Source: Salipiger pentaromativorans | Lineage (GTDB): Bacteria; Pseudomonadota; Alphaproteobacteria; Rhodobacterales; Rhodobacteraceae | NCBI RefSeq assembly: GCF_024721115.1 | Contig: NZ_JAMDHK010000004.1 | Span: forward strand, 147,862 to 211,861 | Length of the DNA: 64,000 nucleotides | Direction: 5' to 3' | Shown here: positions 53,120-61,512 of the stretch, one piece after another | How the letters are laid out: every line of letters begins with the position of its first letter | How positions within the stretch are numbered: position 1 is the stretch's first letter | Made by a program: the position numbers and the translations under genes | The notes under the pieces: generated by a model | Database searches by the model: none | The model's input: only the letters and a program-made list of their open reading frames with translations | What the model was told of the DNA's origin: nothing

Positions 53120-53389
53120 ATGTCGATCACTGCCGAAGAAAAAACCAAGCTGATGACGGAATACGCCACCAAGGAAGGCGACACCGGTTCGCCCGAGGTG
53201 CAGGTGGCCATCCTGACCAGCCGTATTTCGACCCTGACCGAGCACTTCAAGACCCACAAGAAGGACAACCACTCGCGCCGTGGCCTTCTGAAGCTCGTGG
53301 CTCAGCGCCGCAAGCTGCTGGACTACCTGAAGGGCAAGGACGAAGGCCGTTACCAGAGCCTGATCCAGCGTCTGGGCATCCGCCGCTGA
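53120..53389 (+). CDS. rpsO: 30S ribosomal protein S15
   Basis: An 89-residue protein of exact family length: [37 protein letters not shown] and the basic end [20 protein letters not shown] precedes the ATG. In most relatives pnp follows closely; here a 2-kb RTX/DUF4214 gene and a DUF6525 gene intervene, and rpsO has its own terminator. Confidence 0.97.
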   Translation: MSITAEEKTKLMTEYATKEGDTGSPEVQVAILTSRISTLTEHFKTHKKDNHSRRGLLKLVAQRRKLLDYLKGKDEGRYQSLIQRLGIRR

Positions 53390-53433
53390 CGCCAAGGCCT
53401 CGGCGGGCGCCCCGCCCGCCCAACGCTTTGCAG

Positions 53434-53466
53434 CGCCCGTTCCGATTGGAGCGGGCGTTTTCTTTT
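53434..53466 (+). terminator. Rho-independent terminator of rpsO
   Basis: A ten-base-pair stem (53434-53443 with 53448-53457, one G-T pair) closes on GATT and is followed by TTTTCTTTT. It separates rpsO from the downstream secreted-protein gene. Confidence 0.85.
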
Positions 53467-53617
53467 GCCGTCCTCGCGCGGTCGTCCGCATCCGCCTCGC
53501 GCAGTCCGCGAGAGCGCGCCGAGCGCGGGCCCGGAACCGGAACCGGAACCGGGTTGTAATCCCGGAGACGGGTGGCACACTTCCTGGGAAAGTGATTGCA
53601 GTTTGAGGAGCTTTTTC

Positions 53618-55609
53618 ATGGCCGACGATTTTTCCGCAGATACCAGCACCACCGGCGTGGTCCTCGTGGGGGGCAGCGTCACCGGGGAGATCGACCCGGC
53701 AACCGATACCGACTGGTTCGCGGTTCAGATGGAGGCGGGGCGCTTCTACCAGATCGAGCTGGTCGGTGAGGCGACCGCAACGATGCCCGGCTTGAGCGAC
53801 ACGCTGATAGAAGGCGTGTACGATCCCTCTGGCCAGTACATCGAGAACACCGACAATGACGACAGCGACGGGACGCTGTTTTCGAAACTGCTTTTCGAAG
53901 CAACGGAGACCGGCACCTACTATATTTCCGCGGCTTCCTATTCCACAATCAGTCCTTATACCACACTTACCGGTGGTTACCGGCTGAGCGTTTCGACCGT
54001 CGATATCACGGATGACTTCCCCGCCTCGCCCGATACGACCGGTGTGCTGACCCTTGAGAGTGCGACCTTCGGCAACATTCAGCCGCTGGCGGCAAACAGC
54101 GCGCCGGACGAAGACTGGTTCGCGATCGAGCTGAAGGCGGGAACGACCTATTCTTTCCGCTCGGGGGCCTGGCTGGCCGAGATTGCCGCGGTCTATGACG
54201 AAACCGGCGCGCCGCTTTCGCTGACGGATCAGGAGTTCGACAATCAGACCGTCGGGGTCTTTACGGCGCCGGAGGACGGCACCTATTACGTTTCTGTCGG
54301 GGGTTCGGAATACTATACCTATTTCGGGGAGGGCAACTATGCCTTGACCGCCCAGGAGCTGTTCGAGCACAGCGCCGACGAGATCGCCGCACTGCCAGAA
54401 GGCCATCCGGAGAACGTCTGGCTGTTGCGCGACACCTGGAAGGTGGCGGTTGAGGGCGACGCGCAATCGGAGCTGTTCGTCGGACGGAGCGAGGACGAGA
54501 CGATCAGCGGGGCCGGTGGATCCGATACCATTCTGGGCAATGTCGGCGACGATTTTCTGATCGGCGACAATGCGCTGCCGGTCGACTGGACGCTGGCGGA
54601 AATGGTGGCGGTCTACGGGATGTATAATTTCCTGCTTGGCCGGTCGCCGACGACGTCGGAGCTGGCCAACGGGGTCAGCCTCGTCGGGGGCTCGGGATAC
54701 CGGCTGGAGGTTCTGGCAAGCCAGATCCTGGAGAGCAGCGAGTTTCTCGATCTTCACGGCGAGATGACCAACGAGGAGCTGATCGACTTTTACTATGTCC
54801 AGCTCCGCGGCGATGTGGTGGATTCCGATCCCGGGCGGCAGGTCTGGCTCGACCTGCTGACTGCGCAGTCGACCTATTACGATGCGGGGCGGATCGCACG
54901 GGCCTTCGTCATGAGCCCGGAATACAGCCGGGCGCATTCGGAAGGGGCCGTGGTCGAGATTCTGAGTACGCAGATCAACGGCTGGGCCGACGAGGTCTTT
55001 GGCGCTTATCGCGGGCTGCTCGGGCGCGATCCCGATCCGAGAGGGTTCGACAATTGGTACGACCGCATGGCCCAGGGCGGTGACCTGGGGGATTTGGCGC
55101 AGAAGTTTCTGCGCTCGCCTGAGTTCCAGAAGGCCAACACCGGGCTTTCGGACCGCGATTTCGCGGCACTGGTTCTGGGCAATCTCGAGCTTCCCACCGG
55201 GTCTGGCGCGCTCGACGCCGCCGAGGCCCTCCTGTCCGGAGGCATGAGCCGGGCCGATTTCACCGCGGTCCAGATCCTGATGAGCGACGATTCCGGGGTG
55301 ACCGACTGGATCCGCGCGCGCGGGCCCGACGATGTGCTGGTCGGCGGCCCCGGCAGCGATCTGCTGTTCGGCGGAGAACTCTCCGACCGCTTCGTCTTCG
55401 AGCCGGGGCTGCTTGGCACGGATCGTGTTCTCGACCTCGAACCTTGGGACATCATCGACCTCACGGCCTTTGGCTTTGCCGATACCGATGCGGCGCTGGC
55501 CGCGTTCAGCCAGGAGGGGACGGTGGCGGTGTTCGAAGATCAGGGCATCACCGTGCGGTTTGCCAACACCGATCTTGCGATGATCGGCGAAGAGATGCTG
55601 CTCGTGTGA
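53618..55609 (+). CDS. Large secreted protein with pre-peptidase-like, RTX and DUF4214 domains
   Basis: A 663-residue acidic protein, probably a type I secretion substrate. Two beta-sandwich repeats resembling bacterial pre-peptidase C-terminal domains come first (each with EIDPATDTDWFAVQ or ANSAPDEDWFAIE). A short RTX stretch (SGAGGSDTILGNVGDDFLIG, about 325-345) follows, then DUF4214-type helical repeats (FLLGRSPTTSEL and YRGLLGRDPDPRGFDNWYD). An RTX-like end with ADTDAALAAFSQEGTVAVF closes it. It has no catalytic motif I can see. GAGGAG precedes ATG 53618. Adhesion or surface-layer functions are possible. Confidence 0.85.
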   Translation: MADDFSADTSTTGVVLVGGSVTGEIDPATDTDWFAVQMEAGRFYQIELVGEATATMPGLSDTLIEGVYDPSGQYIENTDNDDSDGTLFSKLLFEATETGTYYISAASYSTISPYTTLTGGYRLSVSTVDITDDFPASPDTTGVLTLESATFGNIQPLAANSAPDEDWFAIELKAGTTYSFRSGAWLAEIAAVYDETGAPLSLTDQEFDNQTVGVFTAPEDGTYYVSVGGSEYYTYFGEGNYALTAQELFEHSADEIAALPEGHPENVWLLRDTWKVAVEGDAQSELFVGRSEDETISGAGGSDTILGNVGDDFLIGDNALPVDWTLAEMVAVYGMYNFLLGRSPTTSELANGVSLVGGSGYRLEVLASQILESSEFLDLHGEMTNEELIDFYYVQLRGDVVDSDPGRQVWLDLLTAQSTYYDAGRIARAFVMSPEYSRAHSEGAVVEILSTQINGWADEVFGAYRGLLGRDPDPRGFDNWYDRMAQGGDLGDLAQKFLRSPEFQKANTGLSDRDFAALVLGNLELPTGSGALDAAEALLSGGMSRADFTAVQILMSDDSGVTDWIRARGPDDVLVGGPGSDLLFGGELSDRFVFEPGLLGTDRVLDLEPWDIIDLTAFGFADTDAALAAFSQEGTVAVFEDQGITVRFANTDLAMIGEEMLLV

Positions 55610-55663
55610 CCTCTTGGCGGCGGGAGCGGTGATCCGGTCCCGCCGCCTCGAAGCGAAATGGCC

Positions 55664-55692
55664 TTGGCAGGCGCGACATGCACATCTAGAGT
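55664..55692 (+). promoter_or_regulatory. Candidate sigma-70 promoter upstream of the DUF6525 gene
   Basis: TTGGCA (55664-55669), a 17-base spacer and TAGAGT (55687-55692). A GATAT-GTT-ATATC palindrome (55693-55705) overlaps the predicted start site and could bind a regulator. The rest of the 203-base gap (55610-55812) shows nothing else. Confidence 0.45.
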
Positions 55693-55812
55693 GATATGTT
55701 ATATCGTATCATCTCAGGTTTCCCGGCCCATGCTCACCCTTCGCCCGCCTCTTGCCGCTTGTTCGGTTGCATCGGTCTTTGTGCGAGAGACACTCAGCGC
55801 AACGGGTGCCGC

Positions 55813-56070
55813 ATGAGCCGGAAAGGTCGGGGAAACTGCGGGGCCAGCCGGCTTCGGCGGCGATCCCGGGCCGGAGATCCGATGCACCGCTTCGATGCCC
55901 TGCCGCCGCCACTGCGGCGCTGGATGGCCGAGGCGGCACGGCCCTGGTCGCCCAGCTCCTGCCTGGCGATCTGGCGGCGGGTGCTGGCCCGGGGCGGCAG
56001 TGCCGAAGAGGCCCTGGCACATCTCGACCGGACCGAGCGGGCGCTTCTGGCCCGCGACGCCCTGCAATAA
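55813..56070 (+). CDS. DUF6525 family protein
   Basis: An 85-residue basic protein. GASRLRRRSRAGDPMHRFDAL followed by LRRWMAEAARPWSPSS is the pattern of a short Rhodobacteraceae family (DUF6525), often found just upstream of pnp. Function unknown; the basic N-terminus could bind nucleic acid. ATG 55813 gives the family N-terminus; ATG 55882 would remove it. A terminator-like hairpin follows. Confidence 0.7.
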   Translation: MSRKGRGNCGASRLRRRSRAGDPMHRFDALPPPLRRWMAEAARPWSPSSCLAIWRRVLARGGSAEEALAHLDRTERALLARDALQ

Positions 56071-56082
56071 AGCGGCGCACCG

Positions 56083-56106
56083 CCGCGGATCGCGGGTTTT
56101 TCTTTT
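56083..56106 (+). terminator. Terminator-like hairpin after the DUF6525 gene
   Basis: CCGCG-GAT-CGCGG (56083-56095) followed by GTTTTTCTTTT. The T-rich run also contains the -35 element of the putative pnp promoter. Confidence 0.5.
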
Positions 56107-56131
56107 CATTTGGAGGGAAACACTGTATGGC
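56103..56131 (+). promoter_or_regulatory. Candidate pnp promoter and structured leader
   Basis: TTTTCA (56103-56108), 17 bases, TATGGC (56126-56131). About 120 bases of leader follow with GC-rich stems (for example GGCGGC/GCCGCC near 56186-56203) that could serve RNase III/PNPase autoregulation as known for enterobacterial pnp. The layout mirrors the rpsO promoter. Confidence 0.45.
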
Positions 56132-56259
56132 CGCGCCATCTGAGACGTGACGCCTTTGGCCCCCGGGCGCGTGCACGAGGATAGGGGGCGGCGGCAATGG
56201 GGCCGCCACGCCAACGGGAGACCCGGAGGGCCGGGAGAGCTCCCTTACAGGATACACTT

Positions 56260-58410
56260 ATGTTCAACATTACCAAAAAGACCATGCAGTGGGGCGAGGA
56301 AACGCTCACGCTGGAAACGGGCAAGGTTGCCCGTCAGGCCGACGGCTCGGTCATCGCCACGCTGGGCGAGACCAGCGTCATGGCCAACGTGACCTTCGCG
56401 AAAGAGCCGAAGCCTGGTCAGGATTTCTTTCCGCTGACCGTCCACTACCAGGAAAAATACTATGCCGCCGGTAAAGTGCCGGGCGGCTTCTTCAAGCGCG
56501 AGGCGCGTCCGACCGAGAAAGAGACGCTCACCGCCCGCCTGATCGACCGTCCGATCCGCCCGCTGTTCGTTCCGGGCTTCAAGCATGAAGTGCTGGTGAT
56601 GTGCACCGTGCTGAGCCACGATCTGGTCAACGACCCCGACATCGTCGCGATGATCGCCGCCTCGGCTGCGCTGACCATCTCGGGCGTGCCCTTCATGGGC
56701 CCGATCGCCGGCGCCCGCGTCGGCTTTGAAGATGGCGAATACGTGCTGAACCCGACCGTCGACGACATGCAGGGGCTGCGCAACAACCCCGAGCAGCGTC
56801 TCGACCTCGTGGTCGCCGGCACCAAAGACGCCGTGATGATGGTGGAATCGGAAGCCTACGAGCTGACCGAGGACGAGATGCTGGGCGCCGTGACCTTCGC
56901 GCACGAGCAGATCCAGCCGGTTATCGACCTGATCATCAGCCTCGCCGAATCCGCCGCGAAAGAGCCCTTCGACTTCCAGCCGCCGGATTACTCCGCGCTG
57001 TTCGAGGTCGTGAAAGGCGTCGGCGAAGAGAAGATGAAGGCCGCCTACGCGACCACCGACAAGCAAGAGCGCGTGGCCGCCGTGGCCGCCGCCAAGGAAG
57101 AGATCAAGGCCCAGCTCACGGAAGAGCAGCTTGAAGATCCGAACCTCGGTTCGGCGATCAAAAAGCTGGAATCCACCGTGCTGCGCTCGGATGTGGTGAA
57201 GAACAAGCGCCGCATCGACGGCCGCGCGCTGGATCAGGTCCGCTCGATCCTGTCGGAAACCTCGGTTCTGCCGCGGACCCACGGCTCGGCGCTGTTCACC
57301 CGTGGCGAAACCCAGGCGCTGGTCGTGACCACGCTGGGCACCGGCGACGACGAGCAGATCATCGACGCGCTGCACGGCAACTTCCGCTCGAACTTCCTGC
57401 TGCACTACAACTTCCCGCCCTATTCGGTGGGTGAGGTTGGCCGTGTGGGCTCGCCCGGCCGCCGCGAAATCGGCCACGGCAAGCTGGCATGGCGCGCGCT
57501 TCAGGCCGTACTGCCCGCACCGACCGATTTCCCCTACACGATCCGCGTCGTGTCGGAGATCACCGAATCGAACGGCTCCTCCTCGATGGCTTCCGTCTGC
57601 GGCGGCTCGCTGTCGATGATGGATGCCGGTGTGCCGCTCAAGGCGCCGGTGGCGGGTGTGGCCATGGGCCTCGTGCTGGAAGACGATGGCGACTGGGCCG
57701 TGCTGACCGACATCCTGGGCGACGAGGATCACCTCGGCGACATGGACTTCAAGGTGGCGGGCACCGAGAACGGCATCACCTCGCTGCAAATGGACATCAA
57801 GGTCGCGGGCATCACGCCCGAGATCATGAAGCAGGCTCTGGCGCAGGCCAAGGAAGGCCGCATGCACATCCTGGCCGAGATGGCCAAGGCGATCACCACC
57901 GCCGGTGAGTTCAGCGTGCACGCGCCGCGCATCGAGACCATGCAGATCCCGACCGACAAGATCCGCGAAGTGATCGGTTCGGGCGGCAAGGTGATCCGCG
58001 AGATCGTGGAAACCTCGGGCGCCAAGGTCGACATCAACGACGACGGCGTGATCAAGATCGCGTCGCCGAACGGCGAAGCCATCCAGAAGGCCTATGACAT
58101 GATCTATTCGATCGTGGCAGAGCCGGAAGAGGGCAAGGTCTACAAGGGCAAGGTCGTGAAGATCGTCGATTTCGGCGCCTTCGTGAACTTCTTCGGCAAG
58201 CGCGACGGTCTGGTGCATGTGTCCCAGATCGAGAACCGCCGCCTGAACCATCCCTCGGACGTGCTGAAGGAAGGCCAGGAAGTCTATGTGAAGCTGCTCG
58301 GCTTCGACGACCGCGGCAAGGTGCGCCTGGCGATGAAGATGGTCGACCAGGAGACCGGCGAGGAGCTGCCGCCGGAACCGAAGAAGAAAAAGGAAGAGGC
58401 TGCCGACTGA
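56260..58410 (+). CDS. pnp: Polyribonucleotide nucleotidyltransferase (PNPase)
   Basis: A 716-residue phosphorolytic 3'-5' exoribonuclease: two RNase PH domains (about 10-225 and 310-545, with the catalytic-core [20 protein letters not shown] and [19 protein letters not shown]), a KH domain ([15 protein letters not shown], about 565-620) and an S1 domain ([20 protein letters not shown], about 625-695). The Lys/Glu-rich tail is short. AGGA lies seven bases before the ATG. Length is normal. Confidence 0.97.
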   Translation: MFNITKKTMQWGEETLTLETGKVARQADGSVIATLGETSVMANVTFAKEPKPGQDFFPLTVHYQEKYYAAGKVPGGFFKREARPTEKETLTARLIDRPIRPLFVPGFKHEVLVMCTVLSHDLVNDPDIVAMIAASAALTISGVPFMGPIAGARVGFEDGEYVLNPTVDDMQGLRNNPEQRLDLVVAGTKDAVMMVESEAYELTEDEMLGAVTFAHEQIQPVIDLIISLAESAAKEPFDFQPPDYSALFEVVKGVGEEKMKAAYATTDKQERVAAVAAAKEEIKAQLTEEQLEDPNLGSAIKKLESTVLRSDVVKNKRRIDGRALDQVRSILSETSVLPRTHGSALFTRGETQALVVTTLGTGDDEQIIDALHGNFRSNFLLHYNFPPYSVGEVGRVGSPGRREIGHGKLAWRALQAVLPAPTDFPYTIRVVSEITESNGSSSMASVCGGSLSMMDAGVPLKAPVAGVAMGLVLEDDGDWAVLTDILGDEDHLGDMDFKVAGTENGITSLQMDIKVAGITPEIMKQALAQAKEGRMHILAEMAKAITTAGEFSVHAPRIETMQIPTDKIREVIGSGGKVIREIVETSGAKVDINDDGVIKIASPNGEAIQKAYDMIYSIVAEPEEGKVYKGKVVKIVDFGAFVNFFGKRDGLVHVSQIENRRLNHPSDVLKEGQEVYVKLLGFDDRGKVRLAMKMVDQETGEELPPEPKKKKEEAAD

Positions 58411-58435
58411 GGTCTGCCCGCTAACGAGACAGGAA

Positions 58436-58467
58436 ACGCCCCGGCATCGCTGCCGGGGCGTTTTTTT
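58436..58467 (+). terminator. Rho-independent terminator of pnp
   Basis: A perfect 11-base stem ACGCCCCGGCA (58436-58446) with loop TCGC, followed by seven T residues. Very strong intrinsic terminator. Confidence 0.92.
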
Positions 58468-58649
58468 CTGTACTGGGAAAGCGCGAAAGACTTTACCCGT
58501 TTCTTAATCTCTTCATGATGGCATGAGCGTCGTATGGCGCTGCTGACGCCACTCACGGATTCAGGCAGCTCATGGGGCCCCGGATGGGGACCGGGGCCCA
58601 CTTCGCGTTGCCGGCGCCATCCGTCCAGCGCGGGAATTTGCGCCAGGTA

Positions 58650-59582
58650 CTATGCCGCGCCGGTTTCGAGCTGGTCGGCAATGGGTTTCAGCGCGGCGTA
58701 TAGCACCGAATGGATCGGGGTCGGCACGCCGTATTGCGCCCCCAGCCGCACCACATCGCCGCTCAGATATTCGTGTTCGATCGGTTTGCCGCGCCGCAGG
58801 TCGTCGAGCATCGAGGCGTGCATGGTGGCGGGCAGGGTCTCGACGAAGACCCAGTTCTTTTCGAACACGTCGTCCGGCAGATCGGGGATCACCGCCCGGC
58901 CCACGGCGATGGTCTCGTTGATTGCGTCCTTGAAAAGCTGGCGCGAGGCCGGGGTCTCGCGCAGCGGGCCAAGGTCGAGCCCGGTCAGCGTGGTCAGCGA
59001 GGCCAGCGTCGCCTGAGAGCAGAACTTCGACCAGAGCTCGTGCTGGATGTTGTCGGGGACGACCGCGGTGGTGCCGGCCGCGCGCAGAGCTGCGGCCAGC
59101 GCCTCGGCCCGGGGGCTCGTGCCGCCACCGGGCTCGCCAAAGATCAGCATGTCGAACTCGGCGCTGTGGCGCACGGTGCCGGGCTCGGGAATGTCGCCGG
59201 GAATGCGGGCAACGCCGGGCAGCACGCGCTCCGGCCCGATGATCGCGCCCAGCCGTTCCCAGGCGGTGACACCGTTCTGGCAGGTGACGACAAAGGTGTC
59301 GGGGCCCAGCATCGGCCTGATGGCCTCGCCCGCGCTTTCCACGTCGCGGTTCTTGACCATGAAGAGGATGACATCCGCCGGGCCGACCTCGGCCGGGTCG
59401 CCCGTGGCATGGATCGCGGTCACATGCGCATCGCCCTTGGGGCTGAGGATCTTCAGCCCGTTCGCTTGCATCGCCTCGAGATGCGCCCCGCGCGCGATCA
59501 GCCAGACCTCGTGCCCGGCCTGCGCCAGCCGGCCACCGAAATACCCACCAAGCGCGCCCGCGCCCATCACTGCAATTTTCAT
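58650..59582 (-). CDS. 2-dehydropantoate 2-reductase (PanE/ApbA family)
   Basis: A 310-residue NADPH-dependent reductase with the Rossmann motif GAGALGGYFGG (residues 7-17) and the catalytic-lysine region ELWSKFCSQATLASLTTLTG. It reduces ketopantoate to pantoate for CoA synthesis, although many genomes have several family members with other 2-keto acid substrates. It stands alone on the minus strand opposite the pnp terminator. Confidence 0.88.
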   Translation of the reverse strand: MKIAVMGAGALGGYFGGRLAQAGHEVWLIARGAHLEAMQANGLKILSPKGDAHVTAIHATGDPAEVGPADVILFMVKNRDVESAGEAIRPMLGPDTFVVTCQNGVTAWERLGAIIGPERVLPGVARIPGDIPEPGTVRHSAEFDMLIFGEPGGGTSPRAEALAAALRAAGTTAVVPDNIQHELWSKFCSQATLASLTTLTGLDLGPLRETPASRQLFKDAINETIAVGRAVIPDLPDDVFEKNWVFVETLPATMHASMLDDLRRGKPIEHEYLSGDVVRLGAQYGVPTPIHSVLYAALKPIADQLETGAA

Positions 59583-59673
59583 CAGGCCCTCCGTCAGATG
59601 CCGCCGCCATGAAAGACGGCGGGGCGGGGGATTTCAACCACCGGGCTGCGGGCAGGGAGGCGGATATGAAGAA

Positions 59674-59694
59674 GGCCGGGCTGAACGCCCGGCC
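59674..59694 (-). terminator. Terminator hairpin after the DUF2202 gene
   Basis: GGCCGGGC (59674-59681), a five-base loop and GCCCGGCC (59687-59694). On the minus strand it follows the DUF2202 stop and is trailed by TTCTTC. The same stem sequence occurs in the terminator at 60486-60506. Confidence 0.65.
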
Positions 59695-59733
59695 CGATCC
59701 TGCCGGCCCGACCGGGGCCGGGCCGCGCGTTTG

Positions 59734-60318
59734 TTAAGCCAGCAGCGACGCGAAGGCGTCGAGATGGTAACCGGAGCCGGTCAGGAGGTGATCGTAGGTC
59801 TCGGCCAGCGGCGTGCCCTCCACCTCTTCGATGGCCTCGGCGATGTCGGTCATGTCCTTGGTCTCGATCGCCAGCCCAACCTCGAGCGCGTCGGTCACCG
59901 AGACGGAGCCGCTGGCGAGCAGCGTGTCGTACATCTCCTGCAACTCGTCGTTGAGAAAGGTGCCTGCGGGTTCGAGAAGGAAGACATCCACGTCGAGGCC
60001 GATGTTTTCGGCCTGCGAGATCAGCGCATCGAAATGGCGGTCCTCGGAGGTTGCGATCTGATCGAAGATCTTCAGACCGTAGAGGTCGTAGAACGCCTCA
60101 TAGATGTCCCCCGCGAGCTTTTCCTCTTCGATCATGTAGTAGAGCTCTGCGATGGCCGCGTCGTCGTAAAGCACCGTCGATGTCACGTTCTCGGTGTCGC
60201 CGCTTCCCGCCGGGACGGTGGGGATCTCGTTCCCGTCACCGGCTGCGCCGAACCCGTACTGCACCTCTTGCGATATGGCCCCCGCATGCCCCTTGGGTCC
60301 GAATGACAATTGTCTCAT
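59734..60318 (-). CDS. DUF2202 ferritin-like protein
   Basis: A 194-residue acidic protein of the DUF2202 family. The predicted four-helix core has the metal-ligand-like pairs EEEKLAGDIYEAF and SEDRHFDALISQ, then a second half with ELQEMYDTLLASG and DIAEAIEEVEG, as in ferritin-like di-iron folds. There is no clear signal peptide. AGAGG precedes the ATG and a TATAAT lies about 40 bases upstream. Iron or redox-stress handling is a plausible but unproven role. Confidence 0.82.
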   Translation of the reverse strand: MRQLSFGPKGHAGAISQEVQYGFGAAGDGNEIPTVPAGSGDTENVTSTVLYDDAAIAELYYMIEEEKLAGDIYEAFYDLYGLKIFDQIATSEDRHFDALISQAENIGLDVDVFLLEPAGTFLNDELQEMYDTLLASGSVSVTDALEVGLAIETKDMTDIAEAIEEVEGTPLAETYDHLLTGSGYHLDAFASLLA

Positions 60319-60358
60319 GGTCTTGCCTCTGCATTGCGTTTGGTTCGCGCGTTCTCAC

Positions 60359-60387
60359 ATTATATTCTGAAACCGTTATGTGAACCT
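60359..60387 (-). promoter_or_regulatory. Candidate promoter of the DUF2202 gene
   Basis: On the minus strand AGGTTC (60387-60382), a 17-base spacer and a perfect TATAAT (60364-60359). The -35 is weak, so an activator or alternative factor may be involved. Confidence 0.45.
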
Positions 60388-60478
60388 TAGGATGGATCAC
60401 GAAAGCGGGAAAATCGCGGTCGCGACGTCGGGTCGCAGCGGCGCGCGCGGCGTCGGGGCAGGGGGCTGACGTAAGGGC

Positions 60479-60558
60479 AAAAAAAGGCCGGGCGAAAAGC
60501 CCGGCCAGGTCCAACAGGGAGGTGCATGTGATGACCCGCACATGCGACGGGAACTCTT
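60479..60558 (-). ncRNA. Predicted FNR-controlled small RNA, about 80 nt
   Basis: Read on the minus strand, a hairpin GCATGTG-loop-CACATGC (60545-60524) is followed by a single-stranded stretch containing CCTCCC (60522-60517), able to pair with ribosome binding sites. Then comes a terminator stem GGCCGGGC/GCCCGGCC (60506-60486) with seven T residues. A 14-base FNR-type box centred 41.5 bases before the proposed start gives class-II geometry. All elements of a trans-acting sRNA are present. Transcription is inferred; the 5' end is estimated from the box. Confidence 0.6.
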
Positions 60559-60592
60559 GGGTTGTATCTAAAGATACCGTTTCGATACTACT

Positions 60593-60606
60593 TTGATCTG
60601 CGTCAA
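60593..60606. promoter_or_regulatory. FNR/CRP-type box
   Basis: TTGATCTGCGTCAA matches the FNR/FnrL consensus TTGAT-N4-ATCAA at nine of ten specified positions (a G replaces one A). On the minus strand it is 35 bases before the proposed sRNA start. A perfect palindrome GTATCT-TT-AGATAC (60577-60564, minus strand) overlaps the expected -10 region. Confidence 0.6.
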
Positions 60607-60670
60607 GCGGGAAGCGCGACCTTTTGCCTGACGGCGGAAAAGTCACAGACTTCGGAAATCCGCATGGTTT

Positions 60671-61357
60671 TCATGCGACTAGGCGGTATCCTCCGGATTC
60701 GGTGACAAGAATGCGGGCATTCGAGGGGTCGGGCTCGATCTTTTGCCGCAAACGATAGATATGCGTCTCGAGCGTGTGAGTCGTCACCCCTGCGTTGTAT
60801 CCCCAGACCTCGTGCAGCAGCACGTCGCGCGCCACGACCCCTTCGGTCGCGCGGTAGAGGAACTTGAGGATATTGGTTTCCTTCTCGGTCAGGCGGATTT
60901 TGCGGTCGTCTTCGGTGATGAGCAGTTTCATCGCCGGTTTGAACGTATAAGGCCCGACCGAGAACACCGCATCCTCGGATTGCTCGTGCTGACGAAGCTG
61001 GGCGCGGATCCGGGCGAGCAGCACCGGGAACTTGAAGGGCTTGGTGACATAGTCGTTGGCGCCCGCGTCGAGCCCGAGGATCGTGTCGGCATCGGTGTCG
61101 TGGCCGGTGAGCATGATGATCGGCGCCTTGACGCCCTGCTTGCGCATCAGCCGGCAAAGCTCGCGCCCGTCGGTGTCGGGCAGGCCGACGTCGAGGATGA
61201 TCAGCTCGTAATTCTGTTCCTTGACGCGGGACATCGCCGAGGCGCCGTTTTCCGCTTCGAAGACCTCGAAATCCTCGGTCATCACCAATTGCTCGGCCAG
61301 CGCTTCGCGCAGGTCGTCATCGTCATCCACCAGAAGGATATTCTTGATCTGAGCCAT
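60671..61357 (-). CDS. OmpR/PhoB family response regulator
   Basis: A 228-residue regulator: receiver with phospho-acceptor D56 in LDVGLPDTDG and an acidic pocket DDDDD (residues 11-15), then a winged-helix domain (TLETHIYRLRQKIEPD). No kinase gene is adjacent. The sequence resembles the essential orphan envelope regulator CenR of alphaproteobacteria, but I cannot confirm this. Divergent from ribA, with a 22-bp-spaced direct repeat in the shared promoter region. Confidence 0.9.
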   Translation of the reverse strand: MAQIKNILLVDDDDDLREALAEQLVMTEDFEVFEAENGASAMSRVKEQNYELIILDVGLPDTDGRELCRLMRKQGVKAPIIMLTGHDTDADTILGLDAGANDYVTKPFKFPVLLARIRAQLRQHEQSEDAVFSVGPYTFKPAMKLLITEDDRKIRLTEKETNILKFLYRATEGVVARDVLLHEVWGYNAGVTTHTLETHIYRLRQKIEPDPSNARILVTESGGYRLVA

Positions 61358-61456
61358 GTTCGTGTCTCCGTGTCGTCTTGAGGATCACATGGAAACACCG
61401 TTGCGTGTGGGCAAGATTTGCTGCACCAGTCTCACGCCCTCGTGTTGAGCGGGGGC

Positions 61457-61488
61457 TTTTGTTACAAGAGCCGAGCTGTTTTGTTACA
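61457..61488. promoter_or_regulatory. Direct repeat TTTTGTTACA with 22-bp period
   Basis: Two identical ten-base copies at 61457-61466 and 61479-61488 lie in the gap between the response regulator and ribA. A 22-bp period is two helical turns, the spacing expected for tandem binding of an OmpR-type dimer or tetramer. Autoregulation and/or ribA control is inferred. Confidence 0.5.
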
Positions 61489-61512
61489 GCGCCGCCGTCC
61501 GGAAGAGCCCGA

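Larger units (their letters stand above)
60319..60670. other. 352-base intergenic region with sRNA cassette
   Basis: Between the DUF2202 gene and the OmpR-type regulator lie, in minus-strand order: an FNR-type box (60606-60593), a predicted start near 60558, a 5' hairpin, a strong terminator (ending 60479) and then the DUF2202 promoter. No protein gene is supported here. A 23-codon frame after the regulator stop lacks a ribosome binding site at a usable distance. Confidence 0.6.

Noticed and set aside
53531-53551. Tandem CCGGAA hexamers upstream of the 663-residue secreted protein gene
   Set aside because: Only three units; too short to call a functional or phase-variable repeat, and it lies outside the chosen coding region.
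56245-58251. 668-codon minus-strand frame opposite pnp
   Set aside because: His/Asp/Gly-rich antisense shadow of pnp; no family-like sequence.
60603-60674. Short frame (MKTMRISEVC...) after the response-regulator stop
   Set aside because: The only ribosome-binding-like sequence is too far away, and the frame overlaps the FNR-type box region; better explained as leader DNA.
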